Position numbers and translations under genes: made by a program
Shown: in pieces, positions 8,688 to 18,139 of the stretch
Layout: each line of letters opens with the position of its first letter
Numbering within the stretch: position 1 is the first letter of the stretch
Source of the DNA: JAIQFL01 sp035295745
Lineage (GTDB): Bacteria > Acidobacteriota > Terriglobia > Bryobacterales > Bryobacteraceae
NCBI GenBank assembly: GCA_035295745.1
Contig: DATGIL010000069.1
Span: 103,889 to 167,888, forward strand
DNA: 64,000 nucleotides
Direction of reading: 5' to 3'
The notes under the pieces: generated by a model
Seen by the model: only the letters and a program-made list of their open reading frames with translations
What the model was told of the DNA's origin: nothing
The model's database searches: none

Positions 8688-8865
8688 TTGGGTGACGTAG
8701 CAGATACGCGCGGAGTGACAGCGCCATACGCCTGTTCTCGCGCGGAGACAAGCTCACAGAGACGGGCTAACCCGCCCGAACTGGCTGCCTGATGCCGGCC
8801 AGGTCGGGACGGAGCTCAAGAAACGTTCTGTTGCCGATGCTTCTCGTTTACCTAACGCGAAGTAA

Positions 8866-10086
8866 TCACTTTGGTGTCACATGGATCAGCGCGCCTGGAT
8901 TGGCGTCTTCCAGCATCCAGAGCGAACCATCCGGGCCTTCTTCCACATCGCGGATGCGCTTGCCTACATCCCAGCGCTCGGCGGTTTTGGCGCCGCCATG
9001 GCCGTCAAAGATAATGCGGTTGAGCGATTTGGTGGCCAGGCCGCTGACGAAGCCGTTGCCATTCCATTGCGGGAAGGTCTTTGTGCCGCGATAGAACATC
9101 AGATTGCCCGGCGCGATGACCGGCAGCCAATAGAGCACCGGTTTTGCCAGATCGGGCCGCGTGTCAGGCTTGGGAATGGGCACACCGTTGTAGTTCTCGC
9201 CATAGGAGACCAGCGGCCAGCCGTAATTCTTGCCCTTCTCGATCAGGTTCAATTCGTCTCCGCCGCGCGGGCCATGCTCCACCTCCCACAATTCGCCGGT
9301 GGGCGAAAACGCCAGGCCATAGGGCGTGCGCACACCGCTAGCCCAGGTTTCTGCCGGCGTCAGGTTGGGACCAGGAAAGTTATAAGTGCTTACCACCTTC
9401 GCCGTCTTAGCAGCTTCGGTATCAGTGGGCGGATCGATCAGGGGAATGGTGGCTGCACCGGTCTTGCCGAAGTTAGGATTGCCAGGGGCCGGTTTGCCGT
9501 CCAGCGTGAGGCGCAGGATCTTGCCTTCGGGCTGGTCCGGATCCTGGGCTGGAGTCATGCGTTGGCGGTCGCCAACCGCCAAAAAGAGATACTTACCATC
9601 AGGCGAGAAAGCGATCTGCGCGCCTTCCTGTCCGCCCTTACCGGTGGGCAGCTGTTTCCACAACACCTCGAAGTTTTCGAGTTTAGCTGAGGTAGCGGTA
9701 GCATTCAATTTGGCGCGCGCCAGCGTCAGACCTCCGCCATAGTCCCCCGGTGCGGCATAGGTGAGATAAATACTATGGTCGGTGTCGTAATGTGGCGAGA
9801 GGAAGACGCCGTGCATGCCGCTCTGGCCTTGCCAGTAAACCGCGGGCGTATTTTCCACCTGGATCTTTTCTCCCTGCTGGGAGACCAACCAGACGGGCCC
9901 GACCTTTTCGGTGACCAGCATGCGGCCGTCGGGCAGAAAGGCCAGCCGCCACGGCAGTTTAAACGTGGCCACCGTGGTCATATTGAAGGGCACGCCGGCT
10001 TCGGGCTTCTGTTCGCCTACATTGACCTGGGCCCAGGCCGCCCCCGACGCTACCGTGAAAAGCAGCGCCGCTTTCGCCAATTTCAT
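8866..10086 (-). CDS. PQQ-dependent aldose sugar dehydrogenase-like protein
   Basis: Exported six-bladed beta-propeller of the soluble glucose/sorbosone dehydrogenase family (GSDH), about 406 residues. I choose the second in-frame ATG (10086), eight bases after AGGAG, over the one at 10092. It opens a clean signal peptide (MKLAKAALLFTVASGAAWA). Family landmarks are visible: LPWRLAFLPDGRMLVTEK, GQSGMHGVFLSPHY, AFSPDGKYLFLAVGDR, a YGLAFSPTGELWEVEHGPRGGDELN block and ASGVRTPYG. Members oxidise aldoses in the periplasm with PQQ and Ca2+. No PQQ biosynthesis genes are in the window, so whether the host makes or scavenges PQQ is unknown. Confidence 0.85.
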   Translation of the reverse strand: MKLAKAALLFTVASGAAWAQVNVGEQKPEAGVPFNMTTVATFKLPWRLAFLPDGRMLVTEKVGPVWLVSQQGEKIQVENTPAVYWQGQSGMHGVFLSPHYDTDHSIYLTYAAPGDYGGGLTLARAKLNATATSAKLENFEVLWKQLPTGKGGQEGAQIAFSPDGKYLFLAVGDRQRMTPAQDPDQPEGKILRLTLDGKPAPGNPNFGKTGAATIPLIDPPTDTEAAKTAKVVSTYNFPGPNLTPAETWASGVRTPYGLAFSPTGELWEVEHGPRGGDELNLIEKGKNYGWPLVSYGENYNGVPIPKPDTRPDLAKPVLYWLPVIAPGNLMFYRGTKTFPQWNGNGFVSGLATKSLNRIIFDGHGGAKTAERWDVGKRIRDVEEGPDGSLWMLEDANPGALIHVTPK

Positions 10087-10793
10087 CGACATTTCTCCTT
10101 GTTCTGAAGCACCCTTAAGCGATCCGGGGCACCGTTGTTTTCATCGTACACTACCGTCGGGTCGTGCCAAATCAGCGCACCATCGAGAGCCTCAAGTGCA
10201 ACGGAAAGTCTTTGCCGAAACTGGCGAGGTGCTGATGAAATCCACCACGAATCTGGGCGTTTGCGTGACTGCCAGAACGGTGCCTCTGCAAGCTCTCGAT
10301 CCGAACGGCCGCATCGCACGCGAGAGATCCGGCTGAATGAAAGTGAAGCGAACGATTTCGCCCGAAACGGCGGGGATTCGGAGGCGGTTCCAGAGGGAAC
10401 GCAAGTTGAAAACGGTGGTGCTTTTGCCATCTGATCCGCATGGCTAAAGGTCTCGATCTTGTCGGGACCAGCGCCGTTGCGAACTTCACGATCTGACTCG
10501 CGTATCGCTCCGCGCGGCGGGTGGTGCATACTCCAAACCCGCGACCCTTAACATCGCGCGGAATTGGCGGCCGAGCGGCGCAGGGAGTTTCCCCGTCTGT
10601 TGTTCGAAGCGTGCCGCAGTCTCTTCGACGGTGACCGGTACAGAGGCACAGGGCGGCATCTCCCGACCAGACGGACACGATCACAACGGGAGAGCGCACG
10701 GGACCTCCTGCCTTTAATACTCCCCAGGCGCTATCTGGTCGTCGCGCACCGAGCCTCCGCGGAAGTCCATCTGTTACACGTTAAAATGAACCG
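10087..10793. other. 707-base divergent intergenic region, no gene supported
   Basis: Lies between the leftward sugar dehydrogenase and rightward xseB. Several overlapping short open frames exist on both strands, but none has a recognisable domain, a convincing start or consistent codon use. The first 50 bases hold the dehydrogenase ribosome site. It may hold a decayed gene or an unrecognised RNA; nothing specific can be named. Confidence 0.4.
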
Positions 10794-11045
10794 ATGGCGG
10801 AAAACCAACCAGAGGCGAAACCCGTAGAGACCTTCGAAGCCTCCCTGGAGGAACTGGAGAGCGTCGTCAAGGAACTCGAGCGGGGCGATCTCTCTCTCGA
10901 TCGCTCGCTCCAACTGTTCGAACGCGGTATGAGTCTCAGCGACACCTGCCGCAAGCAGCTAGAGGACGCCGAAACGCGTGTCGACATGTTGATTCGCAAA
11001 GAGGGCAAACTCACGGCCGAGCCATTCCGCCCGGAAAAAGCCTGA
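10794..11045 (+). CDS. xseB: exodeoxyribonuclease VII small subunit
   Basis: 83-residue cytoplasmic protein, the usual XseB length. The diagnostic segment FEASLEELESVVKELERG, followed by LSLDRSLQLFERGM, makes the helical hairpin that binds the C-terminal helices of XseA. Exonuclease VII degrades single-stranded DNA. It sits five bases before ispA, the common bacterial order xseB-ispA. The large subunit xseA is not in this window. Confidence 0.92.
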   Translation: MAENQPEAKPVETFEASLEELESVVKELERGDLSLDRSLQLFERGMSLSDTCRKQLEDAETRVDMLIRKEGKLTAEPFRPEKA

Positions 11046-11050
11046 ACTCC

Positions 11051-11932
11051 ATGAACCTGCGCGAATATCTGGCACGGCAGCAACGACTGGTCGATTCGGA
11101 GCTGGATCGTCTCGTCCCACCGGAGTCCACACCGCCGGAAACCATCCACCGCGCAATGCGCTACAGCCTCTTCGCGGGTGGTAAACGAATCCGGCCGATA
11201 CTCTGCTTGGAGGCAGCCAATACCATTTCGGATTCGCAGGACACCGCGGTCGCTCCGGCCTGCTCTCTGGAATTGATTCACACCTATTCGCTGATCCATG
11301 ACGATCTGCCGGCCCTCGATAACGACGACTACCGCCGGGGCAAGCTGACCAACCACAAGGTTTTCGGCGACGCGATGGCGATTCTCGCGGGCGACGCGTT
11401 GCTCACGCTTGCCTTTCAGGTGCTCGCGGAAGTCGAGGCAAGCGAGGCCCCTAAGGTCCGGCTGATTGCCGAACTAGCCACCGCAGCCGGCACAGTCGGC
11501 GGAATGATCGGAGGGCAGGTGGCCGATCTCGAAGGGGAAGGCAAGCCTCCCGATGCGCAGCTGTTGGAGACGATCCATCGCGCCAAAACCGGTGCGCTCC
11601 TGCGAGCCAGCTTGCGCCTGGGCGCCATCTTTGCCGGCGCGACGGACGAGCAATACGCCGCCATTTCGTGCTACGGCGAGCACATCGGGCTGGCGTTCCA
11701 GATTGTCGACGACATTCTGGACGTGGAGGAGTCTTCGGAAGTGCTCGGAAAGACTGCGGGTAAAGACGCACAGCAGCATAAGATCACGTTTCCGGCGGTG
11801 TATGGTCTGGACACTTCCCGGCGGATGGCGGAGCAGGAATGTGAGCGTGCTCACCAGGTGCTCGAGCCCTTTGGGGCGCGTGCGGTGCGGCTGCATGAGC
11901 TCGCCGATCTGATTGTGCGGCGGAAGTCCTAA
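11051..11932 (+). CDS. ispA: polyprenyl (farnesyl/geranylgeranyl) diphosphate synthase
   Basis: Short-chain trans-isoprenyl diphosphate synthase of 293 residues, condensing IPP with allylic diphosphates for quinone and undecaprenyl precursors. First aspartate-rich motif DDLPALDND at 84-92 and second motif DDILD at 220-224. GGKRIRPIL near 43-51 binds IPP. The DDxxxxD spacing and the linkage to xseB match bacterial IspA. Product length (C15 or C20) is set by residues before the first motif, here HTYSLIH, and I cannot fix it. It likely shares a transcript with xseB. An imperfect hairpin without a T-run follows at about 11959-12001. Confidence 0.9.
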   Translation: MNLREYLARQQRLVDSELDRLVPPESTPPETIHRAMRYSLFAGGKRIRPILCLEAANTISDSQDTAVAPACSLELIHTYSLIHDDLPALDNDDYRRGKLTNHKVFGDAMAILAGDALLTLAFQVLAEVEASEAPKVRLIAELATAAGTVGGMIGGQVADLEGEGKPPDAQLLETIHRAKTGALLRASLRLGAIFAGATDEQYAAISCYGEHIGLAFQIVDDILDVEESSEVLGKTAGKDAQQHKITFPAVYGLDTSRRMAEQECERAHQVLEPFGARAVRLHELADLIVRRKS

Positions 11933-12052
11933 GCGCGCAAAGCGGGTGATCCCACGGAAACCGGCTTTCGCCGATGGCGGCTCCGGGTTCGCCGGTTTCT
12001 CCTGTATCCATTTTCGTGAGCTGGCTATCATCGCCTCAGAAGGGAATTTCAC

Positions 12053-12751
12053 ATGTCAGCTTATGTTTCTGCCGTTAAGCCTTACAAGGGACTGGGGATG
12101 GAGGGTAACGTCGCCCGCTGGTATGCGAGCCTCACGGCGAAGTCGCTGGAGGAGTTTCGCGTCCTGGCACGACGCGTCGCGGCTCAAATTCCTGCCGCGG
12201 CCAGCGTACTCGAAGTGGCTCCGGGCCCAGGCTACTTCGCGATAGAGCTGGCGAAACTCGGCAACTACGCCATTTCGGGTCTGGACATCAGCGAGACTTT
12301 TGTGGGAATCGCTCGCGCCAACGCGCAAAAGGAGCGAGTGGCAGTGGATTTTCGGCGCGGAAATGCTTCTGCCATGCCGTTTGGCGACGGCACCTTCGAT
12401 TTTCTACTTTGCCGCGCGGCTTTCAAGAACTTCGCAGAACCGGTGCGTGCGCTCATCGAGATGCACCGCGTGCTCAAGCCGGGTGGTCAGGCCATGATTA
12501 TCGATCTGCGGCGGGACGCATCGAACGAGGCGATACGCAGCATGGTGGGCGCGATGCATCTGGGCATTCTGAACGCGGTACTCACGAGGCTGACGTTCCG
12601 TTTCATGCTCCTCAAGCGTGCCTATACGAAGAGTGAAATGGAGGAGATGATCGCGGAAACTGATTTTCGTGGGATCGAGATTCGGGAGAACGCGATCGGT
12701 CTTGATGTTCTGCTGACAAGAGCGGAGGCCGATCGCGATGAGAAGCTCTAA
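12053..12751 (+). CDS. class I SAM-dependent methyltransferase
   Basis: Cytoplasmic Rossmann-fold methyltransferase of 232 residues (Methyltransf_11/25 type). Motif I LEVAPGPGYFA near residue 48 binds SAM, the acidic end of strand 2 is SGLDIS, motif II is the ASAMPFGDGTFDFLLCRAAF segment, and MHRVLKPGGQAMIIDL is the post-motif loop. A Shine-Dalgarno-like GAAGGGA precedes the ATG. The N-terminal GMEGNVARWYASLT segment resembles small-molecule or ubiquinone-type methyltransferases. The substrate is unknown. It is 33 bases ahead of the hybrid kinase gene and could be co-transcribed with it. Confidence 0.8.
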   Translation: MSAYVSAVKPYKGLGMEGNVARWYASLTAKSLEEFRVLARRVAAQIPAAASVLEVAPGPGYFAIELAKLGNYAISGLDISETFVGIARANAQKERVAVDFRRGNASAMPFGDGTFDFLLCRAAFKNFAEPVRALIEMHRVLKPGGQAMIIDLRRDASNEAIRSMVGAMHLGILNAVLTRLTFRFMLLKRAYTKSEMEEMIAETDFRGIEIRENAIGLDVLLTRAEADRDEKL

Positions 12752-12784
12752 AGAAATCAGCCAAAGTGACGATAGATCCTATGT

Positions 12785-15700
12785 GTGCTGAACCGCAGAC
12801 TTGCCTTCATCCTGCTGGCTTTCGCCGAGGCACGAATAGGACTGGCGCTTGATCCGCGCCTGGAAATCACGCAGTACCGCCACACGGTTTGGACAATCAC
12901 CGACGGTCTGCCCCATAATTCGGTGCGCGCCCTGGCGCAAACCACCGATGGGTATCTGTGGATCGGCACGCAGAATGGTCTGGCGAGATTTGACGGTGCG
13001 CGTTTCACGGTCTTTAACGCAGCGAATTCTCCGGGACTTCAGGATGAGCGCATTACTTCCCTCGCGGCTACGCCGGACGGCGCTCTGCTGATTGGAACGG
13101 CACACAGTGTCCTCGAGTTTCGCTCCGGTGTGATTCGGGTGCTTTCCGTGTACGAGGATTTGCCCGTGCCACCCGTTCGGGCGTTGTTGATGGATCGGGA
13201 CGGTACCGTCTGGATCGGCTGTGATCGTGGACTCGCCAGGTACTCGCAGGGCAAGACCACCATTGCCTTTCAGGGAACCGGCAAGGATACCATCCACGTG
13301 CTGTACGAATCTCCTCCCGGCCAGGTTTGGGCTGGTACAAACAGCGGACTTCGCAGGATTCGCGATGGAGCCGTCACTTCTTATACGACGGCAGATGGTC
13401 TCGTTAGCGACTCAATCTGGGGCTTGGGATCGGGGCCTGATGGAACCTTGTGGATATCGACGCGGTCCGGGCTCAGTAGTTGGCGCGACGGACGTTTTGA
13501 ACGCAATGTCTGGCAAGAAGTCCTGGGCCAGCCGAGCCTTTCCTCGCTGGCCCTCGATCGGGAAGGTAACGTCTGGGCGGGAACCGAGGGCACCGGCGTC
13601 CTCCGCCTGAATTCAAAGGGGGTTTCGTCGTACCAGACCCGGGATGGTCTGTCCAACCAGACCATCCGCTGCCTTTTGGAAGACCGGGAAGGCAATATCT
13701 GGGTTGGAGCGGCGGGTGGAGGCTTGAATCAGTTCACGGATCAGCGCTTCATCATTCGAAGCATGCGCGAGGACTTGCCGAGTGACACGGTTCGTTCGAT
13801 TTCCCAGGATGCGCGGGGAGACATCTGGGTCGGTACGGCGAACGGTCTGGCACGCATCTCGGAGAACCGTTTGCGGCGTTACGGCAAAGAACAGGGTCTG
13901 GCGGGCAATCTGGTTTGGCCCGTGCTTCACGCGCGCTCAGGCGACCTTTGGGCCGCTTCAGAGTCGGGCATACTGCAGCGCTTTCCCGGCGGCGTTCCGA
14001 GCCTCTCCGCGCCTCATCAGAATCTGTCCCTTCCCGGAAACACCCGCCTCTTATTTGAACAGCGGAACGGTGCGGTTTGGGCAGCAGGTGAGGCGACATT
14101 GATGCGCTATTCCAAGGCCGGTGTCGAAACCTTTGGAAAGGAACAGGGTCTGAAGAACAGCCTGATTCGGGCCCTGGCGGAACGTGCCGATGGCACCTTC
14201 CTCACGGGCGGTATGCACGGGATCCAGGAGTTCCGGGACGGCCGGCTTCTGCCACCTCTCGATCACAAGGATGGTTTAGCGGGCGACAGTGTTACCTCGA
14301 TGTTCGAGGATGACCAAGGCAGTCTCTGGGTTCTTTGCAATGCGGCGGGTCTGACCCGAATCTCAGGAGGTGTGTTCACCAGTTTCGGCAAACTCAATGG
14401 TCTTCCGGATCTTGACATGTATGCCATGTTCGAGAGCGGAGGATATCTCTGGATTGCCGAAAGAACGGGCCTGTTGCGTGTGCCGATGGCGGCATTGCAA
14501 GGCGCCGGGCCGAAGACCCAACTGCCGGTGGAGGTTTTTGGGGCATCGCATATGCCCGATCGAAGCAGTGATTTCGCCATCGGTTCGATGCTTGCCGCCA
14601 GGCTATCGGATGGAACCATGTGGTTTGCCACCTACGGAGGCATTCTGATTGTCGATCCGAAAAGGTTGCAGCGGGTACGTCCGGCGCCGCCCGTTTATAT
14701 TGAGAGAGCATGGGCGAATCGGCGAATGGCGGTGCCGCCGGGCGGCCACTTCCCGGCGGGTGATAACACTCTCGAGATCTCGTACACGGCGGTCAGCTTC
14801 GTACAGCCGGAGCACGTTCTGTTCCGCTTCCAACTGCAGGGCTTCGATCGCGACTGGGTGGACGCGGGATCGCGGCGAACGGCCTATTACACCAATCTCC
14901 CGCCCGGGCGGTATCGATTCCGCGTAATCGCCTGCAACGACGATGGCATTTGGAATGAAACCGGCGCGGCTTTCTCGTTCGTGGTGACACCCCGTGTTTA
15001 CCAGAGACTGTGGTTTTATCTCCTCTGCATCGGGTTCGCAGGGGCAGCGGGCGCCCTCGTACTCCGTTTGTGGATGGCCCGGATTCGAGGAAACGAACTC
15101 AGGTTAACCAGGCGGGTGGAGGAGCGCACCGCGGAACTGCGGCGCGAAATCCAGGAACGCATTGAGGCGGAAAAGAAAGCGGAAGACGCCAATCGCGCCA
15201 AGAGTGAGTTTCTCGCGAACATGAGCCACGAAATCCGCACCCCGATGAACGGCGTGCTCGGCATGACGGAACTGGTTCTCGATAGCGATTTGTCCGCCGA
15301 GCAGAGGGACAACTTGCAGTTGGTCAAGACTTCTGCGGATTCGCTTCTCGCTATCATCAACGACATTCTTGATTTCTCGAAAATCGAAGTCGGCAAGGTC
15401 GAAATCGATCACATCCGGTTCGATTTGCGTGACAGCATCGAAGAGACCCTGCGCAGCTATGTATGGAAAGCCAATGAGAAGGGCATCGAGCTGACCAACG
15501 AAGTCGATCCCGAGCTGCCCCAGCGCGTGGTTGGAGATCCGACCCGTTTGCGAGAGATTCTGGTGAATCTTATCGGAAATGCGTTGAAATTTACCACCCG
15601 GGGAGAAGTTGCCGTTTCGGCCCGTCAAGAGTCCTTAGATCGGGAATCTGTTTTGGTCCGGTTTACCGTGCGTGATACAGGAATCGGCATCCCAACCGAC

Positions 15701-16768
15701 CGGCAGCAGGCGATTTTCGAATCGTTCACACAGGCCGATAATTCGATTACGCGAAGATTCGGGGGGACGGGGCTGGGGCTCACCATCTCCGCAAAGCTGG
15801 TGGAAATGATGGGCGGCCGAATCTGGGTGGAGAGCGCCCCGGAAAAAGGCAGCAGTTTTCATTTCACAGCGAGGTTCGGCACGGCCGTGGACTCGCCTGC
15901 CGTTCAGCCACCGGAGTCTTCTGGTTCCCTCGCCGGCATACGCGTGCTCATCGTAGACGACAACGCGACCAACCGGCGGATACTGCAGGAAATTCTATGC
16001 CGTTGGGGCTTATGCGCCGCCGTGGCAGTTGATGCCACTGACGCCCTGGCCCAATTGATGGATGCGGTGGAGAAAAAGACTCCCTTTCGGCTTCTCATCA
16101 GCGATGTTCACATGCCCGGCCTCAGTGGATTCGACCTGGTGCGCGATCTCCGCGAGCGTCCGGCATTGCGGGATCTCGCGATGATGATGCTGACTTCCGG
16201 CGGCCAGCGCGGCGATGCTGCGATCTGCCGCGAAATGGGAGTCGCAGCCTACCTGACCAAGCCGGTGCGGCAGGCCGAATTGAGGATGGCAGTCGCGAGA
16301 GCACTCGGTCTCTCTGGTGCGGAGCAGCCGGAACTTGTCACCCGCCACAGCCTCCGCGAAAGCACCGCCAGTTTGCGCGTCCTCGTCGTTGAGGACAACG
16401 CCATCAATCAGCGCCTCGCCCAGCGTTTGCTCGAGAAAAACGGCCATCGCGTGAGTCTTGCGAACAACGGTCACAAGGCACTGGAGGCTCTCGGTGAAGA
16501 TCAATTCGATGTGGTGCTGATGGATCTGCAGATGCCCGAAATGGATGGGCTTCAGGCGACCGCCGCGATTCGGGCCCGGGAGCGCGGCCGCGACCAGCAC
16601 CAGATCATCATTGCCATGACGGCCCACGCGATGAAGGGCGATGCCGAGAAATGTCTGGCGGCGGGAATGGACGGCTATGTTTCCAAACCGATCCGTTCGG
16701 AAGAGCTCTTCGCCACCCTGCAAACCATTGCGGAAGGCAGTTTTGCCGTCCCGGATTCCAGCCGGTAA
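12785..16768 (+). CDS. propeller-sensor hybrid histidine kinase with two receivers
   Basis: 1,327-residue membrane sensor kinase. Signal/anchor helix at 1-22. Two-component-regulator-propeller repeats run from about 25 to 600 (recurring DGLPHNSVRAL, DGYLWIGTQNGL, REGNIWVGAAGGG units), building two likely seven-bladed beta-propellers. A Y_Y_Y domain follows (about 640-735), then a transmembrane helix (about 740-765), a coiled linker, HisKA with NMSHEIRTPMNG (His near 814) and HATPase. Receiver 1 has LIVDDN near 1055 and Asp in SDVHMPG near 1107; receiver 2 has VLVVEDN near 1199 and Asp in LMDLQMPE near 1247. There is no DNA-binding domain and no HPt, so an external phosphotransfer partner is expected. 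The architecture suggests sensing of a periplasmic ligand, often a glycan in Bacteroidetes relatives. Start is GTG. Confidence 0.9.
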   Translation: MLNRRLAFILLAFAEARIGLALDPRLEITQYRHTVWTITDGLPHNSVRALAQTTDGYLWIGTQNGLARFDGARFTVFNAANSPGLQDERITSLAATPDGALLIGTAHSVLEFRSGVIRVLSVYEDLPVPPVRALLMDRDGTVWIGCDRGLARYSQGKTTIAFQGTGKDTIHVLYESPPGQVWAGTNSGLRRIRDGAVTSYTTADGLVSDSIWGLGSGPDGTLWISTRSGLSSWRDGRFERNVWQEVLGQPSLSSLALDREGNVWAGTEGTGVLRLNSKGVSSYQTRDGLSNQTIRCLLEDREGNIWVGAAGGGLNQFTDQRFIIRSMREDLPSDTVRSISQDARGDIWVGTANGLARISENRLRRYGKEQGLAGNLVWPVLHARSGDLWAASESGILQRFPGGVPSLSAPHQNLSLPGNTRLLFEQRNGAVWAAGEATLMRYSKAGVETFGKEQGLKNSLIRALAERADGTFLTGGMHGIQEFRDGRLLPPLDHKDGLAGDSVTSMFEDDQGSLWVLCNAAGLTRISGGVFTSFGKLNGLPDLDMYAMFESGGYLWIAERTGLLRVPMAALQGAGPKTQLPVEVFGASHMPDRSSDFAIGSMLAARLSDGTMWFATYGGILIVDPKRLQRVRPAPPVYIERAWANRRMAVPPGGHFPAGDNTLEISYTAVSFVQPEHVLFRFQLQGFDRDWVDAGSRRTAYYTNLPPGRYRFRVIACNDDGIWNETGAAFSFVVTPRVYQRLWFYLLCIGFAGAAGALVLRLWMARIRGNELRLTRRVEERTAELRREIQERIEAEKKAEDANRAKSEFLANMSHEIRTPMNGVLGMTELVLDSDLSAEQRDNLQLVKTSADSLLAIINDILDFSKIEVGKVEIDHIRFDLRDSIEETLRSYVWKANEKGIELTNEVDPELPQRVVGDPTRLREILVNLIGNALKFTTRGEVAVSARQESLDRESVLVRFTVRDTGIGIPTDRQQAIFESFTQADNSITRRFGGTGLGLTISAKLVEMMGGRIWVESAPEKGSSFHFTARFGTAVDSPAVQPPESSGSLAGIRVLIVDDNATNRRILQEILCRWGLCAAVAVDATDALAQLMDAVEKKTPFRLLISDVHMPGLSGFDLVRDLRERPALRDLAMMMLTSGGQRGDAAICREMGVAAYLTKPVRQAELRMAVARALGLSGAEQPELVTRHSLRESTASLRVLVVEDNAINQRLAQRLLEKNGHRVSLANNGHKALEALGEDQFDVVLMDLQMPEMDGLQATAAIRARERGRDQHQIIIAMTAHAMKGDAEKCLAAGMDGYVSKPIRSEELFATLQTIAEGSFAVPDSSR

Positions 16769-16958
16769 AGCTGACCCGGCGAGCCGGAACGGCTGCTCTG
16801 GTTTTACACTTTGGGACTAGTCATGACTCCTGTCGTGATCGTCGCGGGCGGCCGCTTTGCGATCTCGCGGTGTGAGCGCACCTCCGGGGCTCGCGGCATG
16901 GTCCGCGGTTTCAGAACTCCGCCGACGTATCGCCAGATCGCTTGCTAACGCGCGCGGC

Positions 16959-17028
16959 TCGCTAAGAGCTACTACCCGCAAAGGGAGTGTTCTCGCCTGA
17001 ACACGGGGGCCGTATCAACGGAACGATG
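16959..17028 (+). repeat. dispersed repeat family B, copy 1
   Basis: A 70-base stretch matching 51825-51890 with scattered substitutions and short indels. It includes a shared AAGGGAGTGTTCT core and a CTGAAYACGG/CCGTATCA dyad. It lies in the gap after the hybrid kinase gene, against the 3' end of the acyltransferase gene. Confidence 0.6.
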
Positions 17029-17031
17029 GAG

Positions 17032-18129
17032 TTAGTCTCCCGGAACCCGCTCGGGCTTGGGCTGGAAACTCCAGCCGCATTCGGCGAGGAATGCCTTCAC
17101 CCGATGCCGCCTCGTCTTCAGCGTCGAAAGGCCGACCATCAGAACAATCAGGACACCAGACGCCACTATCGTCTGAGTCAGTGCCAGGCCGTTCTTCCAG
17201 GAGTTGAGCCAACGCCCATACACCAGCTCGATGTGAACCCAATAGACGAGCAACGAGGTCGTACCCAACTGCCGCACCCAACTCCATCCGGCCTGGGCGT
17301 AGCGCGTCCAGAGAAAGCCCGAGGCCAGTATGATCAGCGTCACTCCCAGTTTGGTGAGAACGAGGGCCGGACTATTCAACCAATAGTCCGATTTGGAGTA
17401 GACGCTCCAGGGAAGTCCCGCGAAGTATTGGCTTGCCAGGATGAGTCCGCCGCCGGTGATCGCGGCCCATTGCATCGCGCGCTCCGCCATTTCGGCGGGT
17501 GCCAGCCGGATGACGCTGCCGGCGCTCATTCCGAATGCCAGGTAGGCTGCCCAGGGAAAAAAGCCAAAGAAGCGAAAGTCCGGAACCAGGTAGGCGCGCA
17601 ATTGCCAGGGCAGAGCGCCCAACTCCAACTGCGAGACCAGAGGAGCGGCAAATGCGATCGCGAGCCCTAACATGGCGCACCAGCGAACCCGTTCCGCCGT
17701 GCGGAACCAAGCCATCGGCGCGAGTAACGCGATGGAGAAGCCCATGCAATTCAATACGTCCACTTTGAAGAGGTCGGTAACGGGTGCATGCATGCTGATG
17801 CCGAAGACCCACATCTGCAAACGGAACGCGAACGCCAGAAAGAATAGATAACCCGAGCGTCGAAATGCGGCGCCCACACGCTCCCAAGGCGTCAGCCCCG
17901 AACGCTCCGAGCTGTGCATCAGGAACCCCAGCGTCACGCCTGTCAGGAATAGGAAAATGGCGGGAGGCATTCCGCCCAGGAACTGGGACATGATGAAGGG
18001 CCCGCCACTTCGCAGATCCGGCCTGAGGAACGAATCAAAGACATGGCCTTGGAGCATGATCGCGGCGCCCAGGCCGCGTAGCCAGTCGAGATATTCCAGA
18101 CGGGTGGTGCTGGTCTGAGGCTTTGTCAC
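17032..18129 (-). CDS. HGSNAT/acyltransferase-like membrane protein
   Basis: Polytopic inner-membrane protein of 365 residues with about ten hydrophobic helices. The N-terminal TRLEYLDWLRGLGAAIMLQGH segment, with its conserved His, matches the heparan-alpha-glucosaminide N-acetyltransferase/DUF1624 and acyltransferase-3 group. These move acyl groups from cytosolic CoA donors across the membrane onto sugars or lipids. Start is GTG at 18129 with GAGG eight bases upstream, ten bases after the LolA-like stop, so it is the last gene of a leftward envelope operon. The acceptor is unknown; an envelope glycan is a guess from the neighbours. Confidence 0.7.
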   Translation of the reverse strand: MTKPQTSTTRLEYLDWLRGLGAAIMLQGHVFDSFLRPDLRSGGPFIMSQFLGGMPPAIFLFLTGVTLGFLMHSSERSGLTPWERVGAAFRRSGYLFFLAFAFRLQMWVFGISMHAPVTDLFKVDVLNCMGFSIALLAPMAWFRTAERVRWCAMLGLAIAFAAPLVSQLELGALPWQLRAYLVPDFRFFGFFPWAAYLAFGMSAGSVIRLAPAEMAERAMQWAAITGGGLILASQYFAGLPWSVYSKSDYWLNSPALVLTKLGVTLIILASGFLWTRYAQAGWSWVRQLGTTSLLVYWVHIELVYGRWLNSWKNGLALTQTIVASGVLIVLMVGLSTLKTRRHRVKAFLAECGWSFQPKPERVPGD

Positions 18130-18139
18130 AGAATCCGCC

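Noticed and set aside
10083..10827. Open frames of 87 to 175 codons in the dehydrogenase-xseB gap
   Set aside because: No start signals, no recognisable content, and mutually overlapping on both strands.
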